From an uncultured Lachnospiraceae bacterium (lineage in GTDB: Bacteria; Bacillota; Clostridia; Lachnospirales; Lachnospiraceae): DNA of 64,000 bases. Every line of letters starts with the position of its first letter. Position 1 is the first letter of the stretch. The notes beneath the pieces are model-generated. The model was not told the DNA's origin. It worked only from the letters and a program-made list of their open reading frames with translations, and did not search any database. The position numbers and the translations under genes were made by a program. The stretch is from NCBI GenBank assembly GCA_947644545.1, contig CANRZW010000011.1, positions 1-64,000 of the forward strand, given 5' to 3'. Shown here piece by piece: positions 41,467-50,245 of this stretch.

Positions 41467-42831
41467 ATGAGAACAATAAAAGAGACATTGGAAACTCCCA
41501 TACGTTATGAATGTGATGTTTTGGTATGCGGCGGCGGCACGGCAGGGTTCGTGGCTGCCCTGGCGGCGGCAAGAAGCGGCGCAAAAACGATGTTGGTAGA
41601 GCGGTATGGTTATATCGGCGGCTCGCTGATTAACGGCGCCGGCCCGCTGCACAGCTTTTTCAACCTGTATAAGGCATTTCCGAATGCGGAAAAGATTCAG
41701 GTAATACGAGGAATCCCGCAGGAGATCGTAACAAGGATGCAGGAGGCCGGCGCGTCACCGGGGCATCTGGAGCAGGATAAGGGCGGCAGCTATGATTCCA
41801 TGATCACATTGATGGATTGGGAAGAGTTTAAGGATTTGGCGTTTACGATGCTGGAAGAGTGCAACGTCAAGGTACTGTTACACACGATGGTTGTAGGCGC
41901 AGTGATGGACGGAGACTGCATCAAGGGCGTGGTGATCGAAGGGAAATCCGGCCGTGAGGTGATCGAGGCCAAAGCGGTGATCGATACGACCGGAGACGGC
42001 GATATTGCCGCATTTGCGGGAGCGGATTTTATCAAGAAGCATGATACGACTACTGCCGGATTCCCGTTCGGTATGACGGGGGTTGATATGGAGCGTCTGG
42101 TAGCTTTCCTGAAAGAGAACGACATGGTCACACAGTTGATCGAGGGTGATAAGGGAAGCGATATAGACCATATCATACGTCTTGGCTTTGATCTTCATAA
42201 GATTCCGCTGTTTGCCGAATTCATGGATAAGAGCGGCATGTGGGGACCGCTTGGCTTCTCCCTGCATGAGAATAATTACAGCTATATCAATTCTGCGACG
42301 TTAAGGAGTGTGGATGCAACGGATACGGAGGCTCTGTCAGAGGCGGAGATCACCTTGAGACATCAGGCCATGACATTGTCCAGGATGCTGCGGGAGCATA
42401 TCCCGGGATTTGAGAAGGCATATGTGAGCTGGACACCGGCCAGCATTGGCGTGCGGTATACGAGAGTTGTCCGTTGCGAACATGATATGTCGTTAGATGA
42501 GATCGTAAACTGCGCCCGGTTTGATGACGAAGTGATGTTGTACGGATTCCATGACTGCGCACCGCGCATCATGATCAAGGACGGCGGTTACTATGGACTT
42601 CCTTACCGTGCATTGCTGCCGGTTAAAGTGGATGGCCTGCTGGTTGCCGGACGTCTGATCACAAGTGAGTGGGATGCGCATATGTCTACCAGGAACACGG
42701 CTTCCTGTATGGCACAGGGGCAGGCTGTGGGAACTGCAGCGGCGCTTTGTGCAAAGACGGGCGTGGTGCCGAGGAAACTGGATACGCAGCTGCTTCGCAC
42801 GGAACTGAAAAAGCAGGGTGTATTCTTATAG
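41467..42831 (+). CDS. FAD-dependent oxidoreductase (FAD_oxidored family), paralogue 1
   Basis: 454 residues. N-terminal dinucleotide-binding motif VLVCGGGTAGFVAALAAARSG, then ERYGYIGGSLINGAGPLHSFFN, the family's flavin region; KAVIDTTGDGDIAAFAGADF is a second FAD contact and RNTASCMAQGQAVGTAAALC closes the site. The family has few characterised members. Its role here is probably oxidation of a sugar or sugar-acid hydroxyl. The next gene is a clear paralogue, so a heterodimer or sequential oxidation is plausible. RBS GGAGATCAG. Confidence 0.85.
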   Translation: MRTIKETLETPIRYECDVLVCGGGTAGFVAALAAARSGAKTMLVERYGYIGGSLINGAGPLHSFFNLYKAFPNAEKIQVIRGIPQEIVTRMQEAGASPGHLEQDKGGSYDSMITLMDWEEFKDLAFTMLEECNVKVLLHTMVVGAVMDGDCIKGVVIEGKSGREVIEAKAVIDTTGDGDIAAFAGADFIKKHDTTTAGFPFGMTGVDMERLVAFLKENDMVTQLIEGDKGSDIDHIIRLGFDLHKIPLFAEFMDKSGMWGPLGFSLHENNYSYINSATLRSVDATDTEALSEAEITLRHQAMTLSRMLREHIPGFEKAYVSWTPASIGVRYTRVVRCEHDMSLDEIVNCARFDDEVMLYGFHDCAPRIMIKDGGYYGLPYRALLPVKVDGLLVAGRLITSEWDAHMSTRNTASCMAQGQAVGTAAALCAKTGVVPRKLDTQLLRTELKKQGVFL

Positions 42832-42870
42832 GCATCCATTGTAGATAGAAAATTGATATATTGTTTACTA

Positions 42871-42925
42871 TGAAAGTCTTCGACTTTCACAGCATGGATG
42901 GCCATGCGGCCCGCCAGGCGGCAGG
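42871..42925. repeat. Serial hairpins between the two FAD oxidoreductase genes
   Basis: TGAAAGTC-TTC-GACTTTCA (42871-42889), GCATGG-ATGG-CCATGC (42892-42907) and a GC-rich inverted region (CCGCC/GGCGG) to about 42925, all within the 146-bp spacer. Confidence 0.75.
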
Positions 42926-42977
42926 CTGAGCATGATGGGAGTTTACTGTTGGATAACAGAAAGGTGCAGGTGTATTT

Positions 42978-44372
42978 ATGGAATATGTGATTCGACCGGA
43001 AGTACGGGTCAATACAAAAGAATTTGATGTGGTAATCTGTGGTGCAGGAACGGGCGGCGTGATCGCTGCCCTGGCTGCAGCAAGAAGCGGCGCAAGAACG
43101 GCAGTCGTGGAATACAAAGGATATGTAGGCGGAATCGCAGCGGAAGGCGGATGCGGACTGCACAGCTTCTATAATCTCTGGAAACCGTTCCCGGGCGTGG
43201 AGAAGAAGAAGATCGTCAGGGGAATTCCGGAGGAATTTATTGACCGTTTGACCAAAGTCGGCGGAGCATCCGGTCATAACGAGACGCTGATGAATTATGG
43301 ATATGATTCGGACACTCTCTGTGTGGATGTGGAACTTTATAAATATGTAGCGTTACAGATGCTGCGGGAAGCCGGCGTACAGGTATTCCTGAATACCATG
43401 GTGGTGGATGCCGTGACGGAGAAAGACCGCATTACGGGTATCATTACGGAATCCCACGAGGGATGCAGCGCTCTTATGGGCAAAATGTTCATCGACGCTT
43501 CGGGATATGGTGATCTGTCGGCCCGCGCCGGTGCATCCTATACGGAGCCGAACGACTATGCGGTAGCCAACAGCATGGGAATCGGCGGGATCGATATTGA
43601 CAGCTATTACGATTTCCTGAAGGAAAACGGAGCGTTGAAGGAGTATGCTTACGGACCGAGAGACGGTCGGACGGGAAAGCTGATCCGTGTAGACGGCAGC
43701 TGGGAGAATCTGCCCGGAGATTTTGGGGCACGCGCCCGTGCACTTGGTATGCATACGGTTACGACCACACTGCATGATAATTATTTCATGTTTATCAAGC
43801 TTAATTATAGGATGCCGAAGAGTCCGGTGAACGCAGAAGCGCTTTCGGATGCGGAGTTCGAGCTGCGCAGAAGGCAGCAGGAAGCATTGAAGCTGCTCAA
43901 AGAGGTGGTTCCGGGAAGCCAGGACGCATTTATTGCCAGGACCGCTCCGGCGATCACGATCCGTCGTGCGCGTTGTATCGAATGTGAATATGACCTGAGC
44001 AACGATGAGATTATCAATGCAACGCACTTTACGGACGATATCTTTACCTATGGATTCCATGATGAAGCGCCCAAGTTCCAGGTGAAGAACGGTGGAACTT
44101 ACGGGATTCCGTATCGGGCTATCGTGCCGAAGAAGCTGACCAACCTGTTCTCCATTGGTATGATGATCACATCCGACCATGATGCCCATATGTCAACCCG
44201 CAACACGGTTTCCTGTATGGGACAGGGGCAGGCAGCGGGAACGGCGGCAGCGCTCAGTGCGCTGCAGGGCATTACCGATGTGAGAGAATTGCCGTATGCT
44301 ACGCTGCGAGCTGCATTGGAGAAGGGGAATGTCTGGTTTGAGACGGAGCCGGTAACGGTAAGCAAGGCTTAA
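42978..44372 (+). CDS. FAD-dependent oxidoreductase (FAD_oxidored family), paralogue 2
   Basis: 464 residues, aligned end to end with the preceding protein (VVICGAGTGGVIAALAAARSG; EYKGYVGGIAAEGGCGLHSF; ARTAPAITIRRARCIECEYD; RNTVSCMGQGQAAGTAAALS). Differences at the flavin-proximal segment (GSLINGAGP in the first, GIAAEGGCG here) suggest different substrates or that one copy is structural. RBS AGGTG 7 nt upstream. It is 52 bp before the ThDP enzyme gene. Confidence 0.85.
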   Translation: MEYVIRPEVRVNTKEFDVVICGAGTGGVIAALAAARSGARTAVVEYKGYVGGIAAEGGCGLHSFYNLWKPFPGVEKKKIVRGIPEEFIDRLTKVGGASGHNETLMNYGYDSDTLCVDVELYKYVALQMLREAGVQVFLNTMVVDAVTEKDRITGIITESHEGCSALMGKMFIDASGYGDLSARAGASYTEPNDYAVANSMGIGGIDIDSYYDFLKENGALKEYAYGPRDGRTGKLIRVDGSWENLPGDFGARARALGMHTVTTTLHDNYFMFIKLNYRMPKSPVNAEALSDAEFELRRRQQEALKLLKEVVPGSQDAFIARTAPAITIRRARCIECEYDLSNDEIINATHFTDDIFTYGFHDEAPKFQVKNGGTYGIPYRAIVPKKLTNLFSIGMMITSDHDAHMSTRNTVSCMGQGQAAGTAAALSALQGITDVRELPYATLRAALEKGNVWFETEPVTVSKA

Positions 44373-44424
44373 GGTATAAGAACAGCTATAGGACAGTAGA
44401 AGACGAGATAGGAGAGGTAAATAT

Positions 44425-46110
44425 ATGAAAATGACAGCAGGAGAAGCCGTAGTACAGATTATGGTCAAGGAGGGGATCACCGATGCCTTCGGGATTCCGG
44501 GAGCAGGGATCAATCCGGTGTACAAATACCTGGAGAACGCACCCATCAGCCATTATGGCATGAGACATGAGGAGGCCTGTACCCATGCGGCGGATGCTTA
44601 CTATCGGGCAAGTCATAAGATCGCTCTGGCGATCTGTACCGCAGGCCCGGGCGCAACTAATTTTGTGACAGGACTGTATACGGCCAATATCGACTCGATC
44701 CCGATGCTGGCGATGGTAGGGCAGGCTAACACATGGCAGCTTTCCATGGATCCTTTTCAGTGTGTCGATATGGTGAGCATTGCCGAGACGGTGACCAAGA
44801 AGGTATTCCGCCCGATGAAGGCGGAGGAAGTGCCGGAGATGATGCGGGAGGCCTTTTATCTGATGCGGGCAGGGAAACCCGGCCCGGTACTGATCGATTT
44901 CCCGCTGGATGTGCAGATGGCAGAGCTGGAGTTTGACATTGCACAGTATACGGCGAAGGAAGTGGAGCAGACTGCACCGGATCCGGCGCAGATCGATCAG
45001 GCTGTCGATCTGCTGGCATCCGCAGAAAGTCCGGTTATCATCATGGGCGGCGGCGTGATCTTATCGGAATCCGAGCAGGAGCTGACGGCGTTTGCCGAGA
45101 AATATCAGATTCCCGTGATCACGACCTATATGGCCAAAGGCGGACTGCCGGTGGATCATCCTCTGAATGCCGGTCATGCCGGGATTCAGGTAGGCCAGCC
45201 TGTCGGTAATAAGTATATGTTGGAATCGGATGTTGTGCTGGCGGTCGGATGTCGTTTCTCAGACAGACATACCGGTGATCTTAAGGTTTACCGCGGAGAG
45301 CGCAAATTCATACATATTGATATTGAACCGAAGCAGATCGGCAAGGTATTCGAGCCGGATCTGGGGATTGTTTCCGACGCGGCGCTGGCGATTCGTGCGC
45401 TGACAGAGGCGGCGGAAAGAAAGGGACTTACACCGTCCAAAAACCCGCGGGTGGAAGAGCTGCCGGCGCTGCGTGAACAGATGGCGCGCAAGACCGATTA
45501 CGATACGGTGCCGATTATGCCTCATCGCGTGTTCCATGAGATCAACAAGGCTTTTGATGCGGATACGATGTTTACCACCGGATGTGGTATCGTGCAGATC
45601 TGGTCCGGACAGCTGCAGCAGATTGATAAGCCTCGCAGGTATCTTCCTTCCGGCGGTGCAGGAACGCTTGGATTTGATATTCCGGCAGCGTTCGGTGCGA
45701 AGGTGGCTCACCCTGAGCGGCACAGTGTGACCGTACTGGGAGATTTCGGTTTCACTTTTATGGTGGAGGAGATCGCAGTCTGTGCGGTATTTGACAAGCC
45801 CATCATCGTGGTGATCGTCAACAACGCGAACCTCGGCCTGATCCGTCAGAACCAGAAGGGTGCATACGGATATGAGTATGCGGTGTCGATGCCCTATAAC
45901 CAGGACGGCACGATGGATTATGTGAAGGTGGCGGAAGGTTTCGGATGCAGAGGAGAGCGTGTATTCACTCCGCAGGAGTTGACAGCGGCGCTGGAGCGTG
46001 CGAAGGAATCCGGCAAGACGTATATTATCGACGCCATTTGTGTGAAAGAACAGCTCTGTGATATGGGCGGCTCGATCGCTGCGGTAAAATCATGGGCTCC
46101 GGCAGAATAA
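44425..46110 (+). CDS. Glyoxylate carboligase-like ThDP-dependent enzyme with a canonical catalytic Glu
   Basis: 561 residues, ThDP enzyme of the acetolactate synthase superfamily. It is closest in pattern to glyoxylate carboligase (tartronate semialdehyde synthase): FGIPGAGINPVY near residue 25, VLIDFPLDVQMAELEFD, HIDIEPKQIGKVFEPDLGIV, NNANLGLIRQNQKGA and VKVAEGFGC are GCL-like. The ThDP-binding GDFGFTF...NNANLGL segment is present. Where E. coli GCL has the unusual Val51 (ARHVEG), this protein has Glu49 (MRHEEA), the glutamate that activates ThDP in nearly all other family members. The reaction may therefore differ from glyoxylate condensation. Operon position next to Hyi-like and glycerate-dehydrogenase-like genes mirrors gcl-hyi-glxR. 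Confidence 0.82.
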   Translation: MKMTAGEAVVQIMVKEGITDAFGIPGAGINPVYKYLENAPISHYGMRHEEACTHAADAYYRASHKIALAICTAGPGATNFVTGLYTANIDSIPMLAMVGQANTWQLSMDPFQCVDMVSIAETVTKKVFRPMKAEEVPEMMREAFYLMRAGKPGPVLIDFPLDVQMAELEFDIAQYTAKEVEQTAPDPAQIDQAVDLLASAESPVIIMGGGVILSESEQELTAFAEKYQIPVITTYMAKGGLPVDHPLNAGHAGIQVGQPVGNKYMLESDVVLAVGCRFSDRHTGDLKVYRGERKFIHIDIEPKQIGKVFEPDLGIVSDAALAIRALTEAAERKGLTPSKNPRVEELPALREQMARKTDYDTVPIMPHRVFHEINKAFDADTMFTTGCGIVQIWSGQLQQIDKPRRYLPSGGAGTLGFDIPAAFGAKVAHPERHSVTVLGDFGFTFMVEEIAVCAVFDKPIIVVIVNNANLGLIRQNQKGAYGYEYAVSMPYNQDGTMDYVKVAEGFGCRGERVFTPQELTAALERAKESGKTYIIDAICVKEQLCDMGGSIAAVKSWAPAE

Positions 46111-46130
46111 CAGAAGGGAGAAAATAAGCG

Positions 46131-47033
46131 ATGAAAGATTCGATCCATAAATATTTTCAGATTGGTACGATCCAGTGGATGAGTCATCCGCCGGTAGATT
46201 ACGAGGTGCTTTCGTCCATCAAGACGATCGGGTGCGACGATTATTTCGATGCCCTCGAGGTGACACAGTTTCAGGATGATGAGACACGCAGGAAAGCGAA
46301 GGAGATGCTGGAGCAGGCGCATATGAGAGTGTGCTATGGCGCGCAGCCGAGGCTCTTGGGACCGGGACTGAATCCCAATGACATTGACGAAGAGGGCAGG
46401 AAGAAGGCCGAGCAGACGCTGATCGAGGCGGTAGATGAGGCAGAGTATCTTGGTGCGAAGGGGATTGCTTTCCTGGCCGGCAAATGGGAGGAAGCGACCA
46501 AGGAGGAGGCTTACAGGCAGCTCTTAAAGACGACACAGAATGTATGTGATTATGCTGCCACGAAGGGAATGAGCGTGGAGCTTGAGGTGTTTGACTACGA
46601 TATGGATAAGGCTTCCCTGATCGGACCGGCTCCTTATGCGGCTGCCTTTGCGGCTGACATGAGAAGCAGATGCAGTAATTTCGGGCTGATCGTAGATCTG
46701 TCTCATTTCCCGACGACCTATGAGACATCCCGTTTCGTAGTGCGCACGCTGCGCCCTTATATCACCCATTTCCATATCGGCAATGCGGTGGTGAAGAAAG
46801 GCTGTGAAGCTTATGGCGATCAGCATCCGCGGTTTGGATTCCCGGAAAGCGCCAACGATACAGAGCAGCTGCTGGATTTCTTCCGTGTGTTGAAGGAGGA
46901 AGGGTTCTTTGACGCCGCGGATCCTTATGTACTTTCCTTTGAGGTGAAGCCCTGGAAGGGAGAAGACGGGGATCTGATCCTGGCCGGAACAAAGCGGGTG
47001 ATCAACAGGGCGTGGGCGCTGCTGGAAGATTAG
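46131..47033 (+). CDS. Hydroxypyruvate isomerase-like TIM-barrel protein (AP_endonuc_2 family)
   Basis: 300 residues of the xylose-isomerase-like TIM-barrel superfamily. Probable metal ligands in order: Glu in VELEVFDYD, Asp in LIVDLSHFP, His in THFHIGNAV and Glu in LSFEVKPWKG. Members include hydroxypyruvate isomerase, 2-oxo-tetronate isomerase, ketose 3-epimerases and C-glycoside deglycosidase subunits, and the sequence alone does not decide. It starts 21 bp after the ThDP gene (GAAGGGAG upstream), so it probably handles that enzyme's product, for example tartronate semialdehyde to hydroxypyruvate. Confidence 0.82.
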   Translation: MKDSIHKYFQIGTIQWMSHPPVDYEVLSSIKTIGCDDYFDALEVTQFQDDETRRKAKEMLEQAHMRVCYGAQPRLLGPGLNPNDIDEEGRKKAEQTLIEAVDEAEYLGAKGIAFLAGKWEEATKEEAYRQLLKTTQNVCDYAATKGMSVELEVFDYDMDKASLIGPAPYAAAFAADMRSRCSNFGLIVDLSHFPTTYETSRFVVRTLRPYITHFHIGNAVVKKGCEAYGDQHPRFGFPESANDTEQLLDFFRVLKEEGFFDAADPYVLSFEVKPWKGEDGDLILAGTKRVINRAWALLED

Positions 47034-47074
47034 ATCTTAGCATGACGGCAATAAGATGCGGTGAAGATTTCATA

Positions 47075-47126
47075 AGAAGATTCATATAGAAGATTCATAT
47101 AGAAGATTCATATAGAAGATTCATAT
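47075..47126. repeat. Four perfect 13-bp tandem repeats before the 2-hydroxyacid dehydrogenase
   Basis: AGAAGATTCATAT repeated four times without change, with a degenerate copy before it (GAAGATTTCATA). It fills the 111-bp spacer and ends 6 bp before the GAGGAGG ribosome binding site. Confidence 0.95.
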
Positions 47127-47144
47127 AGATGAGGAGGAATTGGA

Positions 47145-48098
47145 TTGAAGATCGTAATTTTAGACGGATATACAGAGAATCCGGGTGATTTAAGCTGGAG
47201 TGGATTCGAGTCTTTAGGAGAGTTGACGGTATACGACAGAACAGCCAAAGAAGACGTGCTGGAGCGGATCAAAGACGCGGAAGCAGTCATCGTCAACAAG
47301 ACACCTCTGGATCGAGAAGTGTTCGAGAAATGCAGCAAGATCAAGTATGTTGGCGTGCTCGCCACAGGCTATAATGTGGTGGATGTGAAGGCGGCCAGGG
47401 AGCATGGCATCCCGGTTTGTAATATACCGACCTACGGCACCACGGCGGTAGCGCAGATGGTGTTCGCCCTGCTGTTAGAGGTCTGCCATCATGTGGCGGA
47501 GCATTCGGATGCGGTGAAGCGGGGAGAATGGTCGAATAACAGCGACTGGTGTTTCTGGAAATATCCGCTGATGGAACTGGCCGGCAAAACGATGGGAATC
47601 GTCGGCTTTGGCCGTATCGGGCAGGCCGTGGGCAGACTGGCGGCGGCGTTTGGCATGGAAGTGCTGGCCTATGACGCCTTTGAGAGTGAGGAAGGAAAGA
47701 AGATCGCCCGTTATGTGGCATTGGACGAACTGCTCGCGCAGTCGGATGTGATCTCCCTGCACTGTCCTCTGTTCCCGGAGACGCAGGGGATGATCAATGC
47801 GGAAAGCATCGCGAAGATGAAGGATGGCGTGATTCTGATCAATACCAGCCGTGGTCCGCTGATCAACGAGGAAGATCTGGCGAAGGCCCTGCGGGAGAAA
47901 AAGGTATATGCGGCAGCCTGTGATGTGGTATCCACGGAGCCGATCCTGCCTGACAATCCGCTGCTTGGGTGCTATAACAGCATTCTCACGCCTCATATTG
48001 CCTGGGCGCCGAAGGAAAGCCGGCAGCGGCTTATGGATATTGCGGTCTCCAACATGAAGGCATTCATGGATGGGAAACCGGTCAACGTTGTCAACTAA
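47145..48098 (+). CDS. D-2-hydroxyacid dehydrogenase, glycerate/hydroxypyruvate reductase-like
   Basis: 317 residues from a TTG start that sits 6 nt after GAGGAGGAA. NAD(P)-binding motif GIVGFGRIGQAVGRL, and the catalytic triad Arg (NTSRGPLINEEDL), Glu (STEPILPDNPL) and His (LTPHIAWAP). The N-terminal GDLSWSGFESLGELTVYDRT pattern resembles glycerate dehydrogenases. In the gcl-like context it would reduce hydroxypyruvate or a related 2-oxoacid to glycerate, making it the last step of the operon. Confidence 0.9.
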   Translation: MKIVILDGYTENPGDLSWSGFESLGELTVYDRTAKEDVLERIKDAEAVIVNKTPLDREVFEKCSKIKYVGVLATGYNVVDVKAAREHGIPVCNIPTYGTTAVAQMVFALLLEVCHHVAEHSDAVKRGEWSNNSDWCFWKYPLMELAGKTMGIVGFGRIGQAVGRLAAAFGMEVLAYDAFESEEGKKIARYVALDELLAQSDVISLHCPLFPETQGMINAESIAKMKDGVILINTSRGPLINEEDLAKALREKKVYAAACDVVSTEPILPDNPLLGCYNSILTPHIAWAPKESRQRLMDIAVSNMKAFMDGKPVNVVN

Positions 48099-48139
48099 TC
48101 TTATTTTGTGATACTGATAGCTTTATGCTGCGTGGTATC

Positions 48140-48188
48140 TGCGCCGGATCCGTTACAGGACCGATGGGGGAGGTCTTGATCCGGCGCA
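48140..48188 (+). terminator. Large structured hairpin after the catabolic operon
   Basis: An 11-bp perfect stem TGCGCCGGATC / GATCCGGCGCA closes a 27-nt loop that can form an inner GGACC/GGTCT stem. No T tract follows, so it may act as an mRNA 3' stabiliser rather than a classical terminator. Confidence 0.55.
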
Positions 48189-48352
48189 AGGTCTGCGCAT
48201 CTTGTAATGTCTTGCAGCCTGTCTTTTATTTCCCTGACGGACGCTTTGTCGATTGGGATGGCATTCTTTTTCAATTTCTGATAAAATACAATAGAATATA
48301 GCAAAAAGCTGTTATGGAAGACGGCTTGTGTGGAGACGGGAGTGAAACCGGG

Positions 48353-49336
48353 ATGATTTATAAATGTAAGAACTGCGGCGGCAATGCGGTCTATGAACCG
48401 GGCAGAGGCAGGATGTACTGTCCGCATTGCGAGAGTAAGGACAGTGAGGAGAAGATTCAGGGCGGAACACTGACACAGTGCATCAACTGCGGCGCGCCGC
48501 TGGAAACAAAGGATTATACTTCGGCGAGCCAGTGCGGCCACTGCGGGTGTTATATTGTCTTCAGCGAGCGGGTGGAGGGCGTCTATGAGCCGCATATGCT
48601 GCTTCCCTTCCATATTAATAAGAAGGCGGCGGTGCAGGCGCTGAACCGTGAGTTCTCCAGACGGCTTTTTACGCCTTCGGATTTCCTGTCGGAGAAGAGT
48701 CTTGAGAAGATGGAAGGCATCTATGTGCCCTTCTGGCTGTATGATTATCAGGCCTGTTATGATTTTACGGGAGAGGGCGTACGGATCAGAACCTGGACGG
48801 CAGGCAATACGGAATATACGGAGCGGTCCTACTTTGAAGTGGTGCGTAAGATGGATGTGGAGTTCGATAAGGTGCCGGTGGACGCTTCCTATGCCATGGA
48901 GGACGGGATCATGGATCTGATGGAGCCTTATGATTACGGGCAGCTGCGGGGATTCGATCCTAAGTATATGTCAGGATTCTACGGGGAAGTGTATAACCAG
49001 CCTGCCGCGGAGCTTGAGGGCAGGGCGAAGGAGAAATCCCGCAGTGCGTCGGAAGAGCTGCTGCAGGGGTCCATACAGGGCTACAATACGGTCAGGCCCA
49101 TCCACAGGAATCTTGACCTGCGCAAAAGAGGCGATCATTATGCGCTGATGCCGGTATGGAAGTATGTGTACCGCTATAAGGGGAAGGAATATCAGTATCA
49201 TGTGAATGGACAGACGGGCAAGGTGATCGGCATAACGCCGGTGTCCATGGAGAAAGTGCTAAGCTACAGCATGTCCGTGTTTGCGGCGGTCACGGCCATG
49301 TGTTATCTGGCGGTGCGGGTGTTGGAGATCTTGTAG
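48353..49336 (+). CDS. Zinc-ribbon membrane-anchored protein (TFIIB-type zinc ribbon)
   Basis: 327 residues if started at 48353 (GGGAG upstream); an in-frame ATG at 48314 lacks a ribosome binding site. Two treble-clef zinc ribbons at the N-terminus (CKNCGG...CPHCES; CINCGAP...CGHCGCY), a long soluble domain with VEGVYEPHMLLPFHI and MEGIYVPFWLYDYQA, and a single C-terminal membrane helix. Family members occur next to TPM-domain or phage-shock-like proteins in Firmicutes, as here, but their function is unknown. Confidence 0.75.
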   Translation: MIYKCKNCGGNAVYEPGRGRMYCPHCESKDSEEKIQGGTLTQCINCGAPLETKDYTSASQCGHCGCYIVFSERVEGVYEPHMLLPFHINKKAAVQALNREFSRRLFTPSDFLSEKSLEKMEGIYVPFWLYDYQACYDFTGEGVRIRTWTAGNTEYTERSYFEVVRKMDVEFDKVPVDASYAMEDGIMDLMEPYDYGQLRGFDPKYMSGFYGEVYNQPAAELEGRAKEKSRSASEELLQGSIQGYNTVRPIHRNLDLRKRGDHYALMPVWKYVYRYKGKEYQYHVNGQTGKVIGITPVSMEKVLSYSMSVFAAVTAMCYLAVRVLEIL

Positions 49337-49361
49337 GAGAAGGCGGGAGAGAAGAGAGAAC

Positions 49362-50234
49362 ATGAGAGAATATTTCCGGTATTTTAAATGGATGTATATT
49401 GTGTTGGGCGCGCTTGTGCTGCTGTTTGTGTTTCTGAGTGCGGGGCACCTGGCGCTGGCGAGGATGTTTGGCCATGACAGAGACAACCAGTCCTGCACGA
49501 CCACGGAGAGGGTTTTCGACTACGGCGACGTGCTGACGGACGAGGAGGAAGAGAAGTTGCGCAGGCTGATCGCGAAGCGGGAGAAACAGACGCGTTGTGA
49601 TATCGTATTGATCACATTGCAGGAGTCGTTAAAAGAATATGCCAGGGAGATCGAGCCGGGGGTAGGCTACGATGAGTTCGTGCGGGTTTATGCGGAACAG
49701 TTCTACGAGGAGCATAACTTCGGCTACAACAGCCCCAATGGGGATGGCATTGTGCTGGTGGACAACTGGTACAGAGAGGATGACGGGCGGATTTATACGT
49801 GGCTGTGCACCACCGGCCGGGTGAAGGATAAGTATTCTGATGCGGCTGTGGACCATATTCTGGACAATGTGTATCGTTATGTGGAGAAGAACCCTTACCG
49901 GGCCTATAAGACGTATATTAATGATTTCTATCACGACATGCTGGGGATACAGGTATTTACGCTCTATGTGCCGGGGTACCTGCCGTGGATCGTCGGACTT
50001 GCAGCGGCTGTGATCTTTGTGGTCTGCAACAGAAGGTCGAAGAAGGGTGACAAGACGACTACGGCTCTTACCTATACCGGCGGCGTACAGCCCCGCTTTC
50101 GGGTCAGACAGGACAGATTCCTGCGTAAATCCGTGGTGACGCGTAAGATTCAGACGAGCAGCGGCGGCAGAAGCGGCGGCAGTCATGGCGGCGGTGGCGG
50201 CGGAAGCCACGGCGGCGGCGGTCACAGCCGATAA
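49362..50234 (+). CDS. TPM-domain membrane protein
   Basis: 290 residues. N-terminal membrane helix (YIVLGALVLLFVFLSAGHLAL), an extracytoplasmic TPM domain (about 45-170: VFDYGDVLTDEEEEKLRRLI, CDIVLITLQ, DGIVLVDNWY), a second membrane helix (LPWIVGLAAAVIFVVC) and a Gly/Ser/His-rich tail (GGSHGGGGGG), as in YgcG-type proteins. The start follows GGCGGGAGAG; the longer open frame upstream overlaps the previous gene. Function unknown; partner of the zinc-ribbon protein by adjacency. Confidence 0.8.
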   Translation: MREYFRYFKWMYIVLGALVLLFVFLSAGHLALARMFGHDRDNQSCTTTERVFDYGDVLTDEEEEKLRRLIAKREKQTRCDIVLITLQESLKEYAREIEPGVGYDEFVRVYAEQFYEEHNFGYNSPNGDGIVLVDNWYREDDGRIYTWLCTTGRVKDKYSDAAVDHILDNVYRYVEKNPYRAYKTYINDFYHDMLGIQVFTLYVPGYLPWIVGLAAAVIFVVCNRRSKKGDKTTTALTYTGGVQPRFRVRQDRFLRKSVVTRKIQTSSGGRSGGSHGGGGGGSHGGGGHSR

Positions 50235-50245
50235 GATACAGAGAA

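Noticed and set aside
46131..47033. C-glycoside deglycosidase catalytic subunit
   Set aside because: The fold fits, but the small beta-subunit gene that normally accompanies it is absent and the gcl-like context points to a hydroxypyruvate isomerase-type role.
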